This document shows positions 34,291-43,336 of a stretch of DNA of 63,739 bases, one piece after another; position 1 is the stretch's first letter; every line of letters begins with the position of its first letter. This stretch comes from an uncultured Ruminococcus sp. (GTDB lineage Bacteria; Bacillota; Clostridia; Oscillospirales; Acutalibacteraceae): contig CACWNY010000005.1 of the NCBI GenBank assembly GCA_902762375.1, forward strand, positions 1-63,739, given 5' to 3'. The notes below the pieces were generated by a model, which had not been told where the DNA came from, made no database searches, and was given only the letters and a program-made list of their open reading frames with translations. A program made the translations under genes and the position numbers.

Positions 34291-35790
34291 ATGAATAACT
34301 ATTGGAAACAGTTTAAAAGCGGAACAGATATACGAGGTGTCGCTGTTGACGGAGTAGAGGGTCAGAAGGTCAACCTTACAGATGAAAATATCACCGCTAT
34401 TACAGAGGGATTTGTGCGTTGGCTTTGTGACAAAACAGGAAAATCTTCTGACAAATTACAGATTTCAGTCGGCAGGGACAGCCGTATTTCAGGCGAACAT
34501 ATTATGGGTGTCGTGGAAAAAGTATTTGTTGCACACGGTATCACTGTTCTGGAATGTGGTCTTGCTTCCACGCCGTCTATGTTTATGACCACGATTGATT
34601 TGCATTGTGACGGTGCTGTACAGATTACCGCCAGTCACCACCCTTTTTATAGGAACGGTCTGAAATTCTTTACTGAAAACGGCGGTCTTGAATCTGAAGA
34701 TATTACTGCCTTACTGGAAAATGCTGAAAATCAAAATTTTTCCACTTGTTTTGCTCAAGGAAACATCATCAAGACGGATTATATGTCACAGTATTGTGAA
34801 CATCTGCGGAATATGATTTGTAAAGAGGTCAACAGCGAAGATTACAACAAACCGTTACAGAATTTCAAAATCGTTGTTGATGCTGGAAACGGTGCTGGCG
34901 GATTTTATGCCAACAATGTTCTTGCACCTTTGGGTGCAGATATTACCGGCAGTCAGTTTTTAGACCCTGACGGAATGTTTCCTAACCATATTCCCAATCC
35001 CGAAGACGAAACAGCTATGCACTCCATCTGTCAGGCGGTATTGGAAAATCATGCTGATTTGGGTGTTATCTTTGATACAGATGTTGACCGTGGCGGTGCT
35101 GTAGACAGTAACGGTCAGGAAATTAACCGTAACCGTCTTGTTGCTCTTGCGTCTGCTATTGCACTGGAAAATAATCCGAACGGTACAATCGTAACCGATT
35201 CCACCACTTCATCAGGTCTGAAAACTTTTATTGAAAGCGATTTGCATGGTAAACATCATCGCTTTAAAAGAGGCTATAAAAATGTTATCAATGAGGCAAT
35301 CCGCCTGAACAAAATGGGTATAGATTGTCCCTTAGCTATAGAAACTTCTGGTCATGCCGCTATGCGGGAAAATTATTTTCTTGATGACGGTGCTTATCTT
35401 TGTACGAAAATCATTATCAAAATGGCACAACTGCGTAAAGTCGGTAAAAATATTTCTGACTTTACCGCTACCCTTAAAGAACCTGTCGAAAGCCGTGAAA
35501 TCCGCTTTAAAATCACCGACAGCGATTTTAAAGCAACTGGTAACCGCATTATTACTGAACTGGAATCCTATGCGAAAACACAAAGTACATGGACTTTAGC
35601 CGATGACAGCCGTGAAGGTGTTCGTGTATCCTTTGATAAAGATAACGGCGACGGCTGGTTTCTGTTGCGTCTTAGTGTGCATGACCCGATTATGCCACTC
35701 AATATCGAAAGCGACAGCTATGGTGGAACGGATATCATTCTTAATCAGTTAATGGCTTTCTTGAAAACAACCAAAGGACTTGAATTGTAA
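34291..35790 (+). CDS. Phosphoglucomutase/phosphomannomutase family protein
   Basis: Alpha-D-phosphohexomutase interconverting sugar 1- and 6-phosphates through a phosphoserine. The 499 residues have the N-terminal FKSGTDIRGVA, active-site loop TASHHPFYRNGLKF with the catalytic Ser, metal loop DTDVDRGG, sugar-binding ETSGHAAM and a C-terminal phosphate loop DDSREGVRV. The usual SHNP or SHLP is SHHP here. Substrate (glucose, mannose or glucosamine) cannot be told. ATG 34291 has AAGGAG upstream. Confidence 0.9.
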   Translation: MNNYWKQFKSGTDIRGVAVDGVEGQKVNLTDENITAITEGFVRWLCDKTGKSSDKLQISVGRDSRISGEHIMGVVEKVFVAHGITVLECGLASTPSMFMTTIDLHCDGAVQITASHHPFYRNGLKFFTENGGLESEDITALLENAENQNFSTCFAQGNIIKTDYMSQYCEHLRNMICKEVNSEDYNKPLQNFKIVVDAGNGAGGFYANNVLAPLGADITGSQFLDPDGMFPNHIPNPEDETAMHSICQAVLENHADLGVIFDTDVDRGGAVDSNGQEINRNRLVALASAIALENNPNGTIVTDSTTSSGLKTFIESDLHGKHHRFKRGYKNVINEAIRLNKMGIDCPLAIETSGHAAMRENYFLDDGAYLCTKIIIKMAQLRKVGKNISDFTATLKEPVESREIRFKITDSDFKATGNRIITELESYAKTQSTWTLADDSREGVRVSFDKDNGDGWFLLRLSVHDPIMPLNIESDSYGGTDIILNQLMAFLKTTKGLEL

Positions 35791-35832
35791 ACTATCCGCA
35801 GTTTATCTGCTTAACCCCATTTCCCAAAAAAG

Positions 35833-35876
35833 AAAATCCCCTTTCAGACCTTTATGGTCTGAAAAGGGATTTTCCT
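35833..35876. terminator. Bidirectional terminator
   Basis: Stem AAAATCCC(C/T)TTTCAGACC (35833-35850 with 35856-35873, one mismatch) with a five-base loop, followed by CCTTTTTT on the plus strand and TCTTTTTT on the minus strand. It serves the convergent phosphohexomutase and aminopeptidase genes. Confidence 0.9.
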
Positions 35877-35895
35877 TTTTTAACTGGAACGCTTT

Positions 35896-37302
35896 TTATT
35901 TGAAAAATGTTTTAAATGCTTTATAAGCCATATATAAATCTGTTTTGGAGATGATTTCCAGAGGAGCGTGCATAGAAAGTACAGGTACACCCAAATCGAC
36001 AACATCAACATTGAGATTAGCAACATATTTGGCGATAGTTCCACCGCCACCGCCATCTACTTTGCCAAGTTCACCACTTTGCCACTGGATATTTTCCGTA
36101 TCAAGCATAGCACGGATTTCTGCCATATATTCAGCACTGGCATCAGAAGTATCATATTTACCACCACTGCCTGTATATTTAGTGATAACAACACCACGAT
36201 TAATATAGGAACTGTTATTTTGTTCAAATGCACTGGCATAAGTGGGGTCAAACGCAGCATTGACATCTGCCGACAGGCATTTACTTTTATCCAATACCTG
36301 ATAACCTTTCAGACCTTGTTTTTCGGCAAGATGATTTATCAGATGTTCCATAAATGCGGACTGCATACCTGTGTTGCCGTCACTGCCGATTTCTTCTTTG
36401 TCTACAAGAATGGTAATCGCAGTATATTCAGGATTTTGTGTATCTATAGCGGACATCAGAGCAGGATAGGCACAGACTTTATCATCATGACCGTATGCTC
36501 CAATCATACTGTTGTCAAAGCCGATATTTCTAGCCTTGAAAGCAGGTACCATTGTCAGTTCAGCGGAAAGAAAATCATCTTCGGTAATACCGTATTTTTC
36601 AAAAAGTATATTCAAAATGTTAAGTTTAACCAGTTCAGATTCTTTGCTGTCATTAAACGGACGGCTACCGATGAGTACATTCAGGTCTTCACCTGTAATT
36701 GCTTTGGAAAGTGGTTGTGTTACTTGTTCTCTGGAAAGGTGCGGTAACAAATCCGTAACGCAGAAACAAGGGTCATTCTCATCTTCACCAATAACAACAT
36801 TTACCGTATGACCGTCTTTAAAAGCGACTGTTCCATGTAATGCCAGTGGAATAGCTGTCCACTGATATTTTTTGATACCGCCATAGTAATGTGTTTTGAA
36901 CATTGCCAGTTCATTTGTTTCATACAAAGGGTTGGGCTTCAAATCCAGTCTGGGCGAATCAATATGAGCAATCGCAAAACGAACCCCTTTGTCAAGTGGT
37001 TGTTTACCAAAAACTATCAGTACAATATTCTTCTTGCGGTTGACCACATATACTCTGTCACCAGTCTGATAAGTTTTCTGTGGGTCATATTCCGAAAATC
37101 CGTTTTTTTCTGCCAGTTTAACAGATGTTTCCACAGCTTCTCTTTCAATTTTGGCATGGTCAAGAAATGTCATATAGCCTTTGGCAAATTTATCTGCCTC
37201 AGCAATATCCTCTTTTGACACGCTTTGCAAGCCTTTGACACTTTTAGAAAATAATTTTTCTTTCAGTAAAGTTGTCTGTGATTTCTCTTTTTCATTCTCC
37301 AT
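35896..37302 (-). CDS. M18-family aminopeptidase
   Basis: Zinc-dependent cytoplasmic aminopeptidase, probably for acidic or neutral N-terminal residues. The 468 residues contain the dimetal ligands in order: AIAHIDSPR, GHDDKVC, VDKEEIGSDG, LSADVNAAFD and SMHAPLE. Similar Firmicute proteins are named apeA. It is followed by the shared terminator and preceded by an unusual inverted repeat. Confidence 0.93.
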   Translation of the reverse strand: MENEKEKSQTTLLKEKLFSKSVKGLQSVSKEDIAEADKFAKGYMTFLDHAKIEREAVETSVKLAEKNGFSEYDPQKTYQTGDRVYVVNRKKNIVLIVFGKQPLDKGVRFAIAHIDSPRLDLKPNPLYETNELAMFKTHYYGGIKKYQWTAIPLALHGTVAFKDGHTVNVVIGEDENDPCFCVTDLLPHLSREQVTQPLSKAITGEDLNVLIGSRPFNDSKESELVKLNILNILFEKYGITEDDFLSAELTMVPAFKARNIGFDNSMIGAYGHDDKVCAYPALMSAIDTQNPEYTAITILVDKEEIGSDGNTGMQSAFMEHLINHLAEKQGLKGYQVLDKSKCLSADVNAAFDPTYASAFEQNNSSYINRGVVITKYTGSGGKYDTSDASAEYMAEIRAMLDTENIQWQSGELGKVDGGGGGTIAKYVANLNVDVVDLGVPVLSMHAPLEIISKTDLYMAYKAFKTFFK

Positions 37303-37343
37303 AGTTATTACAATCCTTTCAAGGTAAAATTTACTTTTGTTTA

Positions 37344-37452
37344 TGTAGGGTATGTAGAGTTGTAGGGTTTTTCTTATTCTTTTGTACGGAAAAAAGAAAA
37401 CAATTTTTATAAAAGGTTTTCAGAAAAGTATACAAACCCTGCATACCCTACA
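37344..37452. repeat. 109-bp element with inverted ends TGTAGGGTATG
   Basis: Left end: three 8-9-bp direct units, TGTAGGGTA, TGTAGAGT and TGTAGGGTT (37344-37370). Right end: AAACCCTGCATACCCTACA (37434-37452), the inverted form with one unit less. The interior is AT-rich. It fills the gap between the transglycosylase and aminopeptidase genes. Function unknown; it could be a mobile hairpin. Confidence 0.6.
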
Positions 37453-37462
37453 TCGAAAAATA

Positions 37463-38119
37463 TTAATCATTGTATTCATTGTATTCATTGTCATCATTAT
37501 TATTGTCTTGTGATGATGAGGTAAGATTATTTTCATAGTAGCGTTTGGAGTTCATCACTCTATCCACATAGACTGATGTTTCTGAATAAGGAATATACGA
37601 AAGAGTTTTTCCATCAGAAGAATATTCAGAGGTGTTCAACCATGTATCGACAATTCCGAAACCTGCATTATAGGCGGCAACAACAGTAGAGGTTACTTCA
37701 TATTTTTGGGTAAGAAACTCTAAAAAAATACAGCCATATTTGATGTTGATATCAGGTTCGAAGAGGTCATCTTCATCAAGTGTAACTTCGCCGTACTTAT
37801 AATTTTGCAACCACGAAAAAGTTTCGGGCATAATCTGCATCAGACCTTTTGCTCCCACAGGAGATTCTGCATCAGGGTCAAAATTGCTTTCATTTTTGAT
37901 AATGGCAAAAACCAGATTTGGGTCAACATCAAATTCTTCGGCATAGCGGTAAACATAACTGGTATATTTAACACCGTTGACAGCATTACCGAATTTATGT
38001 TCTGATTTGGAGAGCGTGACGATAGCTATTATCAGCAAAGCAATAATCACCAAAGCTGTCAGAACGAAAAAAGGAAACATATCACTTTTTTTTTGTTGAG
38101 GTCTGTCGTGAGTATTCAT
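37463..38119 (-). CDS. Membrane-anchored lytic transglycosylase (SLT domain)
   Basis: Cleaves peptidoglycan glycan strands outside the membrane. The 218 residues have an N-terminal anchor helix (about 16-40), then the SLT lysozyme-like domain: catalytic Glu in AIIKNESNFDP, GLMQIMPETF, AAYNAGFG and YVDRVM. The last 20 residues are Ser/Gln then Asn/Asp/Glu-rich (DNNNDDNEYNEYND), encoded by a simple trinucleotide-like tract that may vary in length. Start chosen at 38119 with AAAGGTG nine bases upstream; coupled to coaE. Confidence 0.9.
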   Translation of the reverse strand: MNTHDRPQQKKSDMFPFFVLTALVIIALLIIAIVTLSKSEHKFGNAVNGVKYTSYVYRYAEEFDVDPNLVFAIIKNESNFDPDAESPVGAKGLMQIMPETFSWLQNYKYGEVTLDEDDLFEPDINIKYGCIFLEFLTQKYEVTSTVVAAYNAGFGIVDTWLNTSEYSSDGKTLSYIPYSETSVYVDRVMNSKRYYENNLTSSSQDNNNDDNEYNEYND

Positions 38120-38128
38120 GCAATACAT

Positions 38129-38731
38129 TCACCTTTCTGTTAATTTTTCCATAATACTGTCTGCATAAATAGTGACTTCTTCTAATGTTTTACCACCGTC
38201 TATAATGAAATCGGCATGGTTGTGGTAAAAGCTGTCGTCATGCTGGACATTCATTCTGGCAAGTGCTTCATTTTCTGTGAGATTATCTCGTTTCATAATG
38301 CGTTGTTTACGGATTTCTTTATCGCAGATTACCGCTATGGTGTTATCACACAAAATATCCATATAACATTCAAACAAAAGTGGTGCATCAATCAGGATTA
38401 AGGAATGTATCTTTCGCAATACATCAGCTTTTTGCAAGGTTGCCATGATAATGAACGGATGTATAATGTTGTTGAGTTTCTGTGTATTTTCTTTGGAAGA
38501 AAATGCTTTTCGGGCAAGAGCCTTTCGGTTAAGGGTATCATCATTGTTAAGAATATCTTTTCCGAATACTGCTACAATACACTGTAAACAGATATTTCCT
38601 TTACCGACAACTTCTCTTGCCAGTACATCTGCGTCAATAACAGGAATATTTTTCTGAGCCAGATACTTTGTCAAAGTAGATTTTCCTGAACCTGTTGTTC
38701 CCGTAATACCAATAATCTTAGTATTTTTCAA
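38129..38731 (-). CDS. coaE: Dephospho-CoA kinase
   Basis: Last step of coenzyme A synthesis, phosphorylating dephospho-CoA with ATP. 200 residues; P-loop GTTGSGKSTLTKYL (10-23), DADVLAREVVG, and the LIDAPLLFE segment are the family hallmarks. It overlaps the upstream tsaC gene by 14 bp and runs into the transglycosylase gene. coaBC is about 2 kb upstream in the same direction. Confidence 0.95.
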   Translation of the reverse strand: MKNTKIIGITGTTGSGKSTLTKYLAQKNIPVIDADVLAREVVGKGNICLQCIVAVFGKDILNNDDTLNRKALARKAFSSKENTQKLNNIIHPFIIMATLQKADVLRKIHSLILIDAPLLFECYMDILCDNTIAVICDKEIRKQRIMKRDNLTENEALARMNVQHDDSFYHNHADFIIDGGKTLEEVTIYADSIMEKLTER

Positions 38732-39746
38732 GGTCTATCACCTCAAATCCAGCTGAACGAATAAGTCGGTTATACACCGCTAATCCAACACCTTCTTTTT
38801 TGGGACATCGTGCATAAACGGTATGTAAGTTCATCAAATCCAGTTTTCGCAATGCGTCAAAGAGATTATGAGCTTGTAACAAGAAATCGTCTTTTCCGCC
38901 CAAAGAAACGCTTGGAACAGTTAATTTATCCACATCTTCGTCATAACACAAAGCACCGATATTTTTCTTTGCGGATAAGGTGTTGATATAATCAATATAT
39001 TCATCGCCGTCGCATTTTACGATAATGATATTAGCTTTTGGGGAATAATGTTTGTATTTCATGCCCGGACTTGATACAACGGCATTATTGTCAATCTGAT
39101 TGAGGACACCTTTATCAATACAGATTTTTCCGATGACGCTTTCAATCTGTTCCACAGTAATTCCACCTGGTCTTAGTAAGGTCGGCACATCACCAACCAT
39201 AGAGATAACAGTAGATTCTACGCCGACAGTACTTTCACCGCCGTCAATAATCAGAGGGATTTTTCCGTGTAAGTCATTGTAAACATGGGTAGCACTTGTC
39301 GGACTGGGACTGCCTGACAGATTGGCTGACGGTGCTGCTAAAGGAACACCTGCACAATCAATAATTTTTCGGGCAATGTCATGTGATGGAAAACGAACAG
39401 CAACAGTATTCAGTCCTGCAGTAACTTCTTTAGGAATTTTATCAGAACAAGGCATAATCATCGTGATTGCCCCTGCCCAGAAATGTTCAGCAAGTTTTTC
39501 AGCCTTTTTAGGAAACTCACTGACTAAATCATATACTTGAGAAATGTCAGAAATATGAACGATTAAGGGATTATCCATTGGTCTGCCTTTAGCCTGAAAG
39601 ATTTTGGCAACCGCTTTTCCGTCAAAAGCATTTGCTGCCAGACCGTAAACGGTTTCGGTAGGAATGGCAACCACTTCACCGTTACGCAACAAATTACCTG
39701 CCATAGCAAGAGAATGGTCATCAGGTTTCAGCACAAGTGTTTCCAT
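38718..39746 (-). CDS. tsaC: L-threonylcarbamoyladenylate synthase (Sua5 type)
   Basis: Makes threonylcarbamoyl-AMP for the t6A modification at tRNA position 37. The 342 residues include the YrdC domain (GEVVAIPTETVYGLAANAFD, KAKGRPMDNPLIVHI-like KGRPMDNPLIVH, VPLAAPSANLSG) and a C-terminal Sua5 domain after the SPGMKYKHYSPKA linker. It overlaps prfA by one base (TAATG), a common Firmicute arrangement. Confidence 0.95.
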   Translation of the reverse strand: METLVLKPDDHSLAMAGNLLRNGEVVAIPTETVYGLAANAFDGKAVAKIFQAKGRPMDNPLIVHISDISQVYDLVSEFPKKAEKLAEHFWAGAITMIMPCSDKIPKEVTAGLNTVAVRFPSHDIARKIIDCAGVPLAAPSANLSGSPSPTSATHVYNDLHGKIPLIIDGGESTVGVESTVISMVGDVPTLLRPGGITVEQIESVIGKICIDKGVLNQIDNNAVVSSPGMKYKHYSPKANIIIVKCDGDEYIDYINTLSAKKNIGALCYDEDVDKLTVPSVSLGGKDDFLLQAHNLFDALRKLDLMNLHTVYARCPKKEGVGLAVYNRLIRSAGFEVIDLEKY

Positions 39747-40825
39747 TACTGTTGCACTTCCTTTTGTAAAAGTTCGGTTCGGTAAGCGGTGATTAAAGGG
39801 TCAATCACTTCATCTAAATTGCCGTTGATAATTTCGTCAAGTTTATAGAGGGTCAGTCCTATTCTGTGGTCAGTTACACGGCTTTGAGGATAGTTGTAGG
39901 TGCGTATGCGTTCACTTCTGTCACCTGTACCGACCTGAGATTTTCGCTCTTGTGCGACAGCGTTGTTCTGTTCGTCAATTTTAGCCTGTAAAAGTCTGGA
40001 TTTCAGCACTTTCATTGCCTTGTCTTTATTTTTGTACTGACTTCTTTCGTCCTGACATTCCACTACTGTTCCTGTAGGAATGTGGGTAATTCGGATAGCG
40101 GATTCTGTTTTGTTGATGTGCTGACCGCCTGCACCGCTACTGCGGAAAGTATCTATCTGTAAGTCGGTAGGATTGATTTCCAGTTCGACATCTTCAGCTT
40201 CAGGTAAAACCGCAACAGTAACGGTCGAAGTATGAATACGACCCTGTGTTTCGGTTTCGGGGACACGCTGAACTCTATGAACACCGCTTTCAAATTTAAA
40301 ACGGGAATACGCTCCCTGACCGCTGACCGAAAAGACAATTTCTTTATAACCGCCCAGTTCAGTAGGATTGGTGTTAAGAATTTCTGTTTTGAAACCTCTC
40401 TTTTCGGAGTACATCACATACATACGATAGAGTACCGCACAAAACAAAGCGGACTCTTCTCCGCCTGCACCTCCACGAATTTCAACAATAACATTGCGGT
40501 CATCATTAGGGTCTTTGGGTAAAAGTAAGAGTTTGATATTCTGCTGACACTCTTCCAGTATATTTTTAGCCTGCGACAACTCCTCATCAGCCAGCGATTT
40601 CATTTCTTTATCCAAAGAATTATCATTCAGGATTTCCATAACCTCAGAGATAGTTTGTTGTGCCTGCTGATAGCGTTGATATTCCAGAACGATAGGTTCA
40701 ATTTCTTTAAGGTCTTTCATGATTTTCTGATATTGCTGTGGGTCTGACGCAACATCGGGCTGATACAGACGGTTGTTGAGTTCTTCATACCGTCTGGTAA
40801 AGACATTCAATTTTTCTTCAAACAT
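39746..40825 (-). CDS. prfA: Peptide chain release factor 1
   Basis: Reads UAA and UAG stop codons and releases the peptide. The 359 residues carry the decoding-domain [18 protein letters not shown] region (core RVPETE), the catalytic GGQ in [11 protein letters not shown], and the stop-recognition domain. The start at 40825 has AAGGGAG; the longer in-frame extension upstream is translated MITE-1 sequence and was rejected. Confidence 0.96.
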   Translation of the reverse strand: MFEEKLNVFTRRYEELNNRLYQPDVASDPQQYQKIMKDLKEIEPIVLEYQRYQQAQQTISEVMEILNDNSLDKEMKSLADEELSQAKNILEECQQNIKLLLLPKDPNDDRNVIVEIRGGAGGEESALFCAVLYRMYVMYSEKRGFKTEILNTNPTELGGYKEIVFSVSGQGAYSRFKFESGVHRVQRVPETETQGRIHTSTVTVAVLPEAEDVELEINPTDLQIDTFRSSGAGGQHINKTESAIRITHIPTGTVVECQDERSQYKNKDKAMKVLKSRLLQAKIDEQNNAVAQERKSQVGTGDRSERIRTYNYPQSRVTDHRIGLTLYKLDEIINGNLDEVIDPLITAYRTELLQKEVQQ

Positions 40826-40837
40826 AATAACTCCCTT

Positions 40838-40946
40838 CGTTAAGGGCGTTGCCCTTAACAATCCCACCAAAGGCTCCGCCTTTGGAAACCGCCAACTTTT
40901 TGAAAAAAGTTGGACAAAAACTTTTATGGCTCACTTCGTTCGTAGT
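40838..40946 (+). repeat. MITE-1 repeat copy overlapping the coaBC 3' end
   Basis: TTAAGGGCGTTGCCCTTAAC, CCAAAGGC/GCCTTTGG, CCAACTTTTT/AAAAAGTTGG and TGGCTCACTTCGTTCG. The right end encodes the last six residues of CoaBC; the left end is 12 bp from the prfA start. Confidence 0.8.
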
Positions 40947-42135
40947 GATTTCTGATGTTCAGAATGGTATCAAAGATTTTTTCTGCACATTGTAATTTAG
41001 TCATGATAGGTAATTCTGTAATGTTTTCTTTGGTGAGTATGGTAATGACATTGGTATCTCCCGAAAATCCTGCTCCTGTGGTTTTGAGATTGTTCGCAAC
41101 TACCATATCAAGATTTTTGTGTGTTAGTTTCTTTATGGAATTTTCGACCATGTTTTCTGTTTCCATACTGAAACCGCAAATGAATTGGTGGGACTGTTTA
41201 AGATTTCCGACACTTTGAAGAATATCTTTTGTTCTTTTGAGGGGGATAGAAAGTTCTGTATCGGATTTTTTCATTTTATTGTCGGCAACGGAAAGCGGGG
41301 TATAATCGGCAACCGCAGCGGATTTGACAAGAATATCTGTATGGGGAAATTCCTGTACAACGGCATTATACATTTCTTCGGCACTGGTGACCTTGATGGT
41401 ACGGATAAATTTAAGGTCAGAAAGTGCGGTATGTCCTGTAATGAGAGTAACTTCCGCTCCACGCAACATCGCATTTTTTGCCAGTGCGTAACCCATTTTT
41501 CCACTGGAATGGTTCGTAATATACCGTACAGGGTCAATCGCTTCCTGTGTTGCTCCTGCGGTGATGAGAACTTTCAGATTTTTCATATCCTTTTCAAAGG
41601 CAAGTTCTTTTTCGATATATTCGTATAATTCGGACGGTTCGGGCATTTTGCCTTTTCCGACACTTCCGCAAGCCATATATCCATAGGACGGTTCAATTAT
41701 CGTATAACCGTAATTTCTTAATATTTCAATATTGTTTTGTACAATAGGATTTTCGTACATATTGCTGTTCATGGACGGCACAACCGCTATCGGACATCGG
41801 CAAGCCAGTAATGTAGAAGTAATCATATCGTCAGCAATACCATGTGCCATTTTTCCGATAATATTTGCGGTGGCAGGAGATACCATCACATAATCCGATT
41901 GTTCAGCCAGTTGTATATGATGTATTGCTAAAGGATAGATTTTTTCAAAAGTATCGGTAATACAGGGATTTTTTGTCAAAGCCTCAAAAGTTTTCGGCGT
42001 GATGAACTGACAGGCATTTTCACTCATAATGACATGAACATTATATCCCTCTTTGACAAGCCTGCTTGCCAGATTAGGCATTTTATAGGAAGCTATTCCT
42101 CCTGTAATACACAACAGAATATTTTTACCTTTCAT
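40924..42135 (-). CDS. coaBC: Phosphopantothenoylcysteine decarboxylase/synthetase
   Basis: Bifunctional CoA-pathway enzyme. The CoaC flavoprotein half (1 to about 185) has GGIASYK, the [23 protein letters not shown] region (core [10 protein letters not shown]), [11 protein letters not shown] and [15 protein letters not shown] with the reactive Cys. The CoaB half (about 190-400) has [18 protein letters not shown] and [10 protein letters not shown]. The C-terminus YERSEP and the stop come from a MITE-1 copy. No coaX or coaA nearby. Confidence 0.94.
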   Translation of the reverse strand: MKGKNILLCITGGIASYKMPNLASRLVKEGYNVHVIMSENACQFITPKTFEALTKNPCITDTFEKIYPLAIHHIQLAEQSDYVMVSPATANIIGKMAHGIADDMITSTLLACRCPIAVVPSMNSNMYENPIVQNNIEILRNYGYTIIEPSYGYMACGSVGKGKMPEPSELYEYIEKELAFEKDMKNLKVLITAGATQEAIDPVRYITNHSSGKMGYALAKNAMLRGAEVTLITGHTALSDLKFIRTIKVTSAEEMYNAVVQEFPHTDILVKSAAVADYTPLSVADNKMKKSDTELSIPLKRTKDILQSVGNLKQSHQFICGFSMETENMVENSIKKLTHKNLDMVVANNLKTTGAGFSGDTNVITILTKENITELPIMTKLQCAEKIFDTILNIRNHYERSEP

Positions 42136-42169
42136 AAAACAACCCTTTCGTTATCAACCATCGTATAGC

Positions 42170-42495
42170 TATGGAAATTAAAAGTTTTCCAACCGTGCAG
42201 TTGAAAGTAAGTATAGTTACTTTCAAAATTTGCTTACGCAAATTTTGTTTTGTTTTTGGGGAGTTTAAGGGCTTCGCCCTTAAAAATCCCACAAGGGGCT
42301 TTGCCCCTTGACCCCACGAACTTTTTGAAAAAAGTTCGACAAAAACTTTTAAGTGTCACAGCCCGAAGTTGGCTAAAGATTTCTGAACGAAGTGAAGCAT
42401 AAAAGTTTTTTGTCCACTTTTTTTCAAAAAAGTGGGCAGGATTTTTAAGGGCGGCAGCCCTTAAATCAGGGGTTTGGGGACGAAGTCCCCAACAA
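42170..42495. repeat. MITE-1 repeat, compound, with one outer end
   Basis: Left outer end CCAACCGTGCAGTTGAAAG near 42190, AAAATTTGC palindrome, full set of stems, CTGAACGAAGTGAAGC junction, then a reversed half ending with GGGGAC/GTCCCC at 42495, four bases before the nadC stop. A short MITE-like piece (TAGCTATGGAAATTAAAAG) precedes the left end. Confidence 0.85.
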
Positions 42496-42498
42496 CTT

Positions 42499-43335
42499 TC
42501 AAACTATTTTCATAGAGATGTCAAAGGCTTTGACAGAGTGCGTAATAGCACCTATAGAGATAATATCCACACCGCTTTCGGCAACTTTACGGATAGTTTC
42601 CGCCGTGATACCGCCTGATGCTTCCAGTAAGGCTTTGCCATCGGCGATTTTTACTGCCTGCGTCATCATTTCGGGTGACATATTGTCCAGCATGATAATA
42701 TCTGCACCGACAGTCAATGCCTCATTAAGTTCATCAAGATTACGGACTTCTACTTCAATTTTCACCGTGTGACCAAGTTTAGCACGCAAAGTGTTGACAG
42801 CATTAGTAATACCGCCTCCTGCGTCGATATGATTATCTTTAAGCATGGCACAATCGGACAGATTATAACGGTGATTTTTTCCTCCGCCGACAGTTACCGC
42901 ATATTTCTGAATAGGACGAAGATTAGGCAAAGTTTTTCTTGTATCGGCAATAGCGGATTTCGTTCCCTGTATCAGTTCGACACAATGAGCGGTCTGTGTA
43001 GCAATACCACTCATGTGCTGTAACAGATTTAAGGCTGTTCTTTCTCCTTTGAGTAAAGTTTTTGTTTTGCCCGTAATCGTGGCGATAATATCACCGTATT
43101 TTACTTTTTCGCCGTCTTTAATGAATATCTCGTAAGTAATGTCGCTTTGCAATAGGGTAAATACACGCAATGCAATGTCTATTCCGCAAAGTACACCGTC
43201 TGCTTTAGCGATGAATTTAGCGGTATTTATCTGTTCGTCAGGAATAAGATAGTCTGTTGCACAATCAATATAATTGATATCTTCCAGTAAAGCGTTTTTA
43301 ATCAGATTATCTATATAAAACGGATTTAATAACAT
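42499..43335 (-). CDS. nadC: Quinolinate phosphoribosyltransferase
   Basis: Converts quinolinate and PRPP to nicotinate mononucleotide in NAD synthesis. 278 residues with the family motifs ALNLLQHMSGIAT, IADTRKTLPNLR, KDNHI and EVEVRNLDEL, ending in the ASGGI and DIISIGAIT phosphate loops. It starts one base after nadB. Confidence 0.95.
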   Translation of the reverse strand: MLLNPFYIDNLIKNALLEDINYIDCATDYLIPDEQINTAKFIAKADGVLCGIDIALRVFTLLQSDITYEIFIKDGEKVKYGDIIATITGKTKTLLKGERTALNLLQHMSGIATQTAHCVELIQGTKSAIADTRKTLPNLRPIQKYAVTVGGGKNHRYNLSDCAMLKDNHIDAGGGITNAVNTLRAKLGHTVKIEVEVRNLDELNEALTVGADIIMLDNMSPEMMTQAVKIADGKALLEASGGITAETIRKVAESGVDIISIGAITHSVKAFDISMKIV

Positions 43336-43336
43336 A

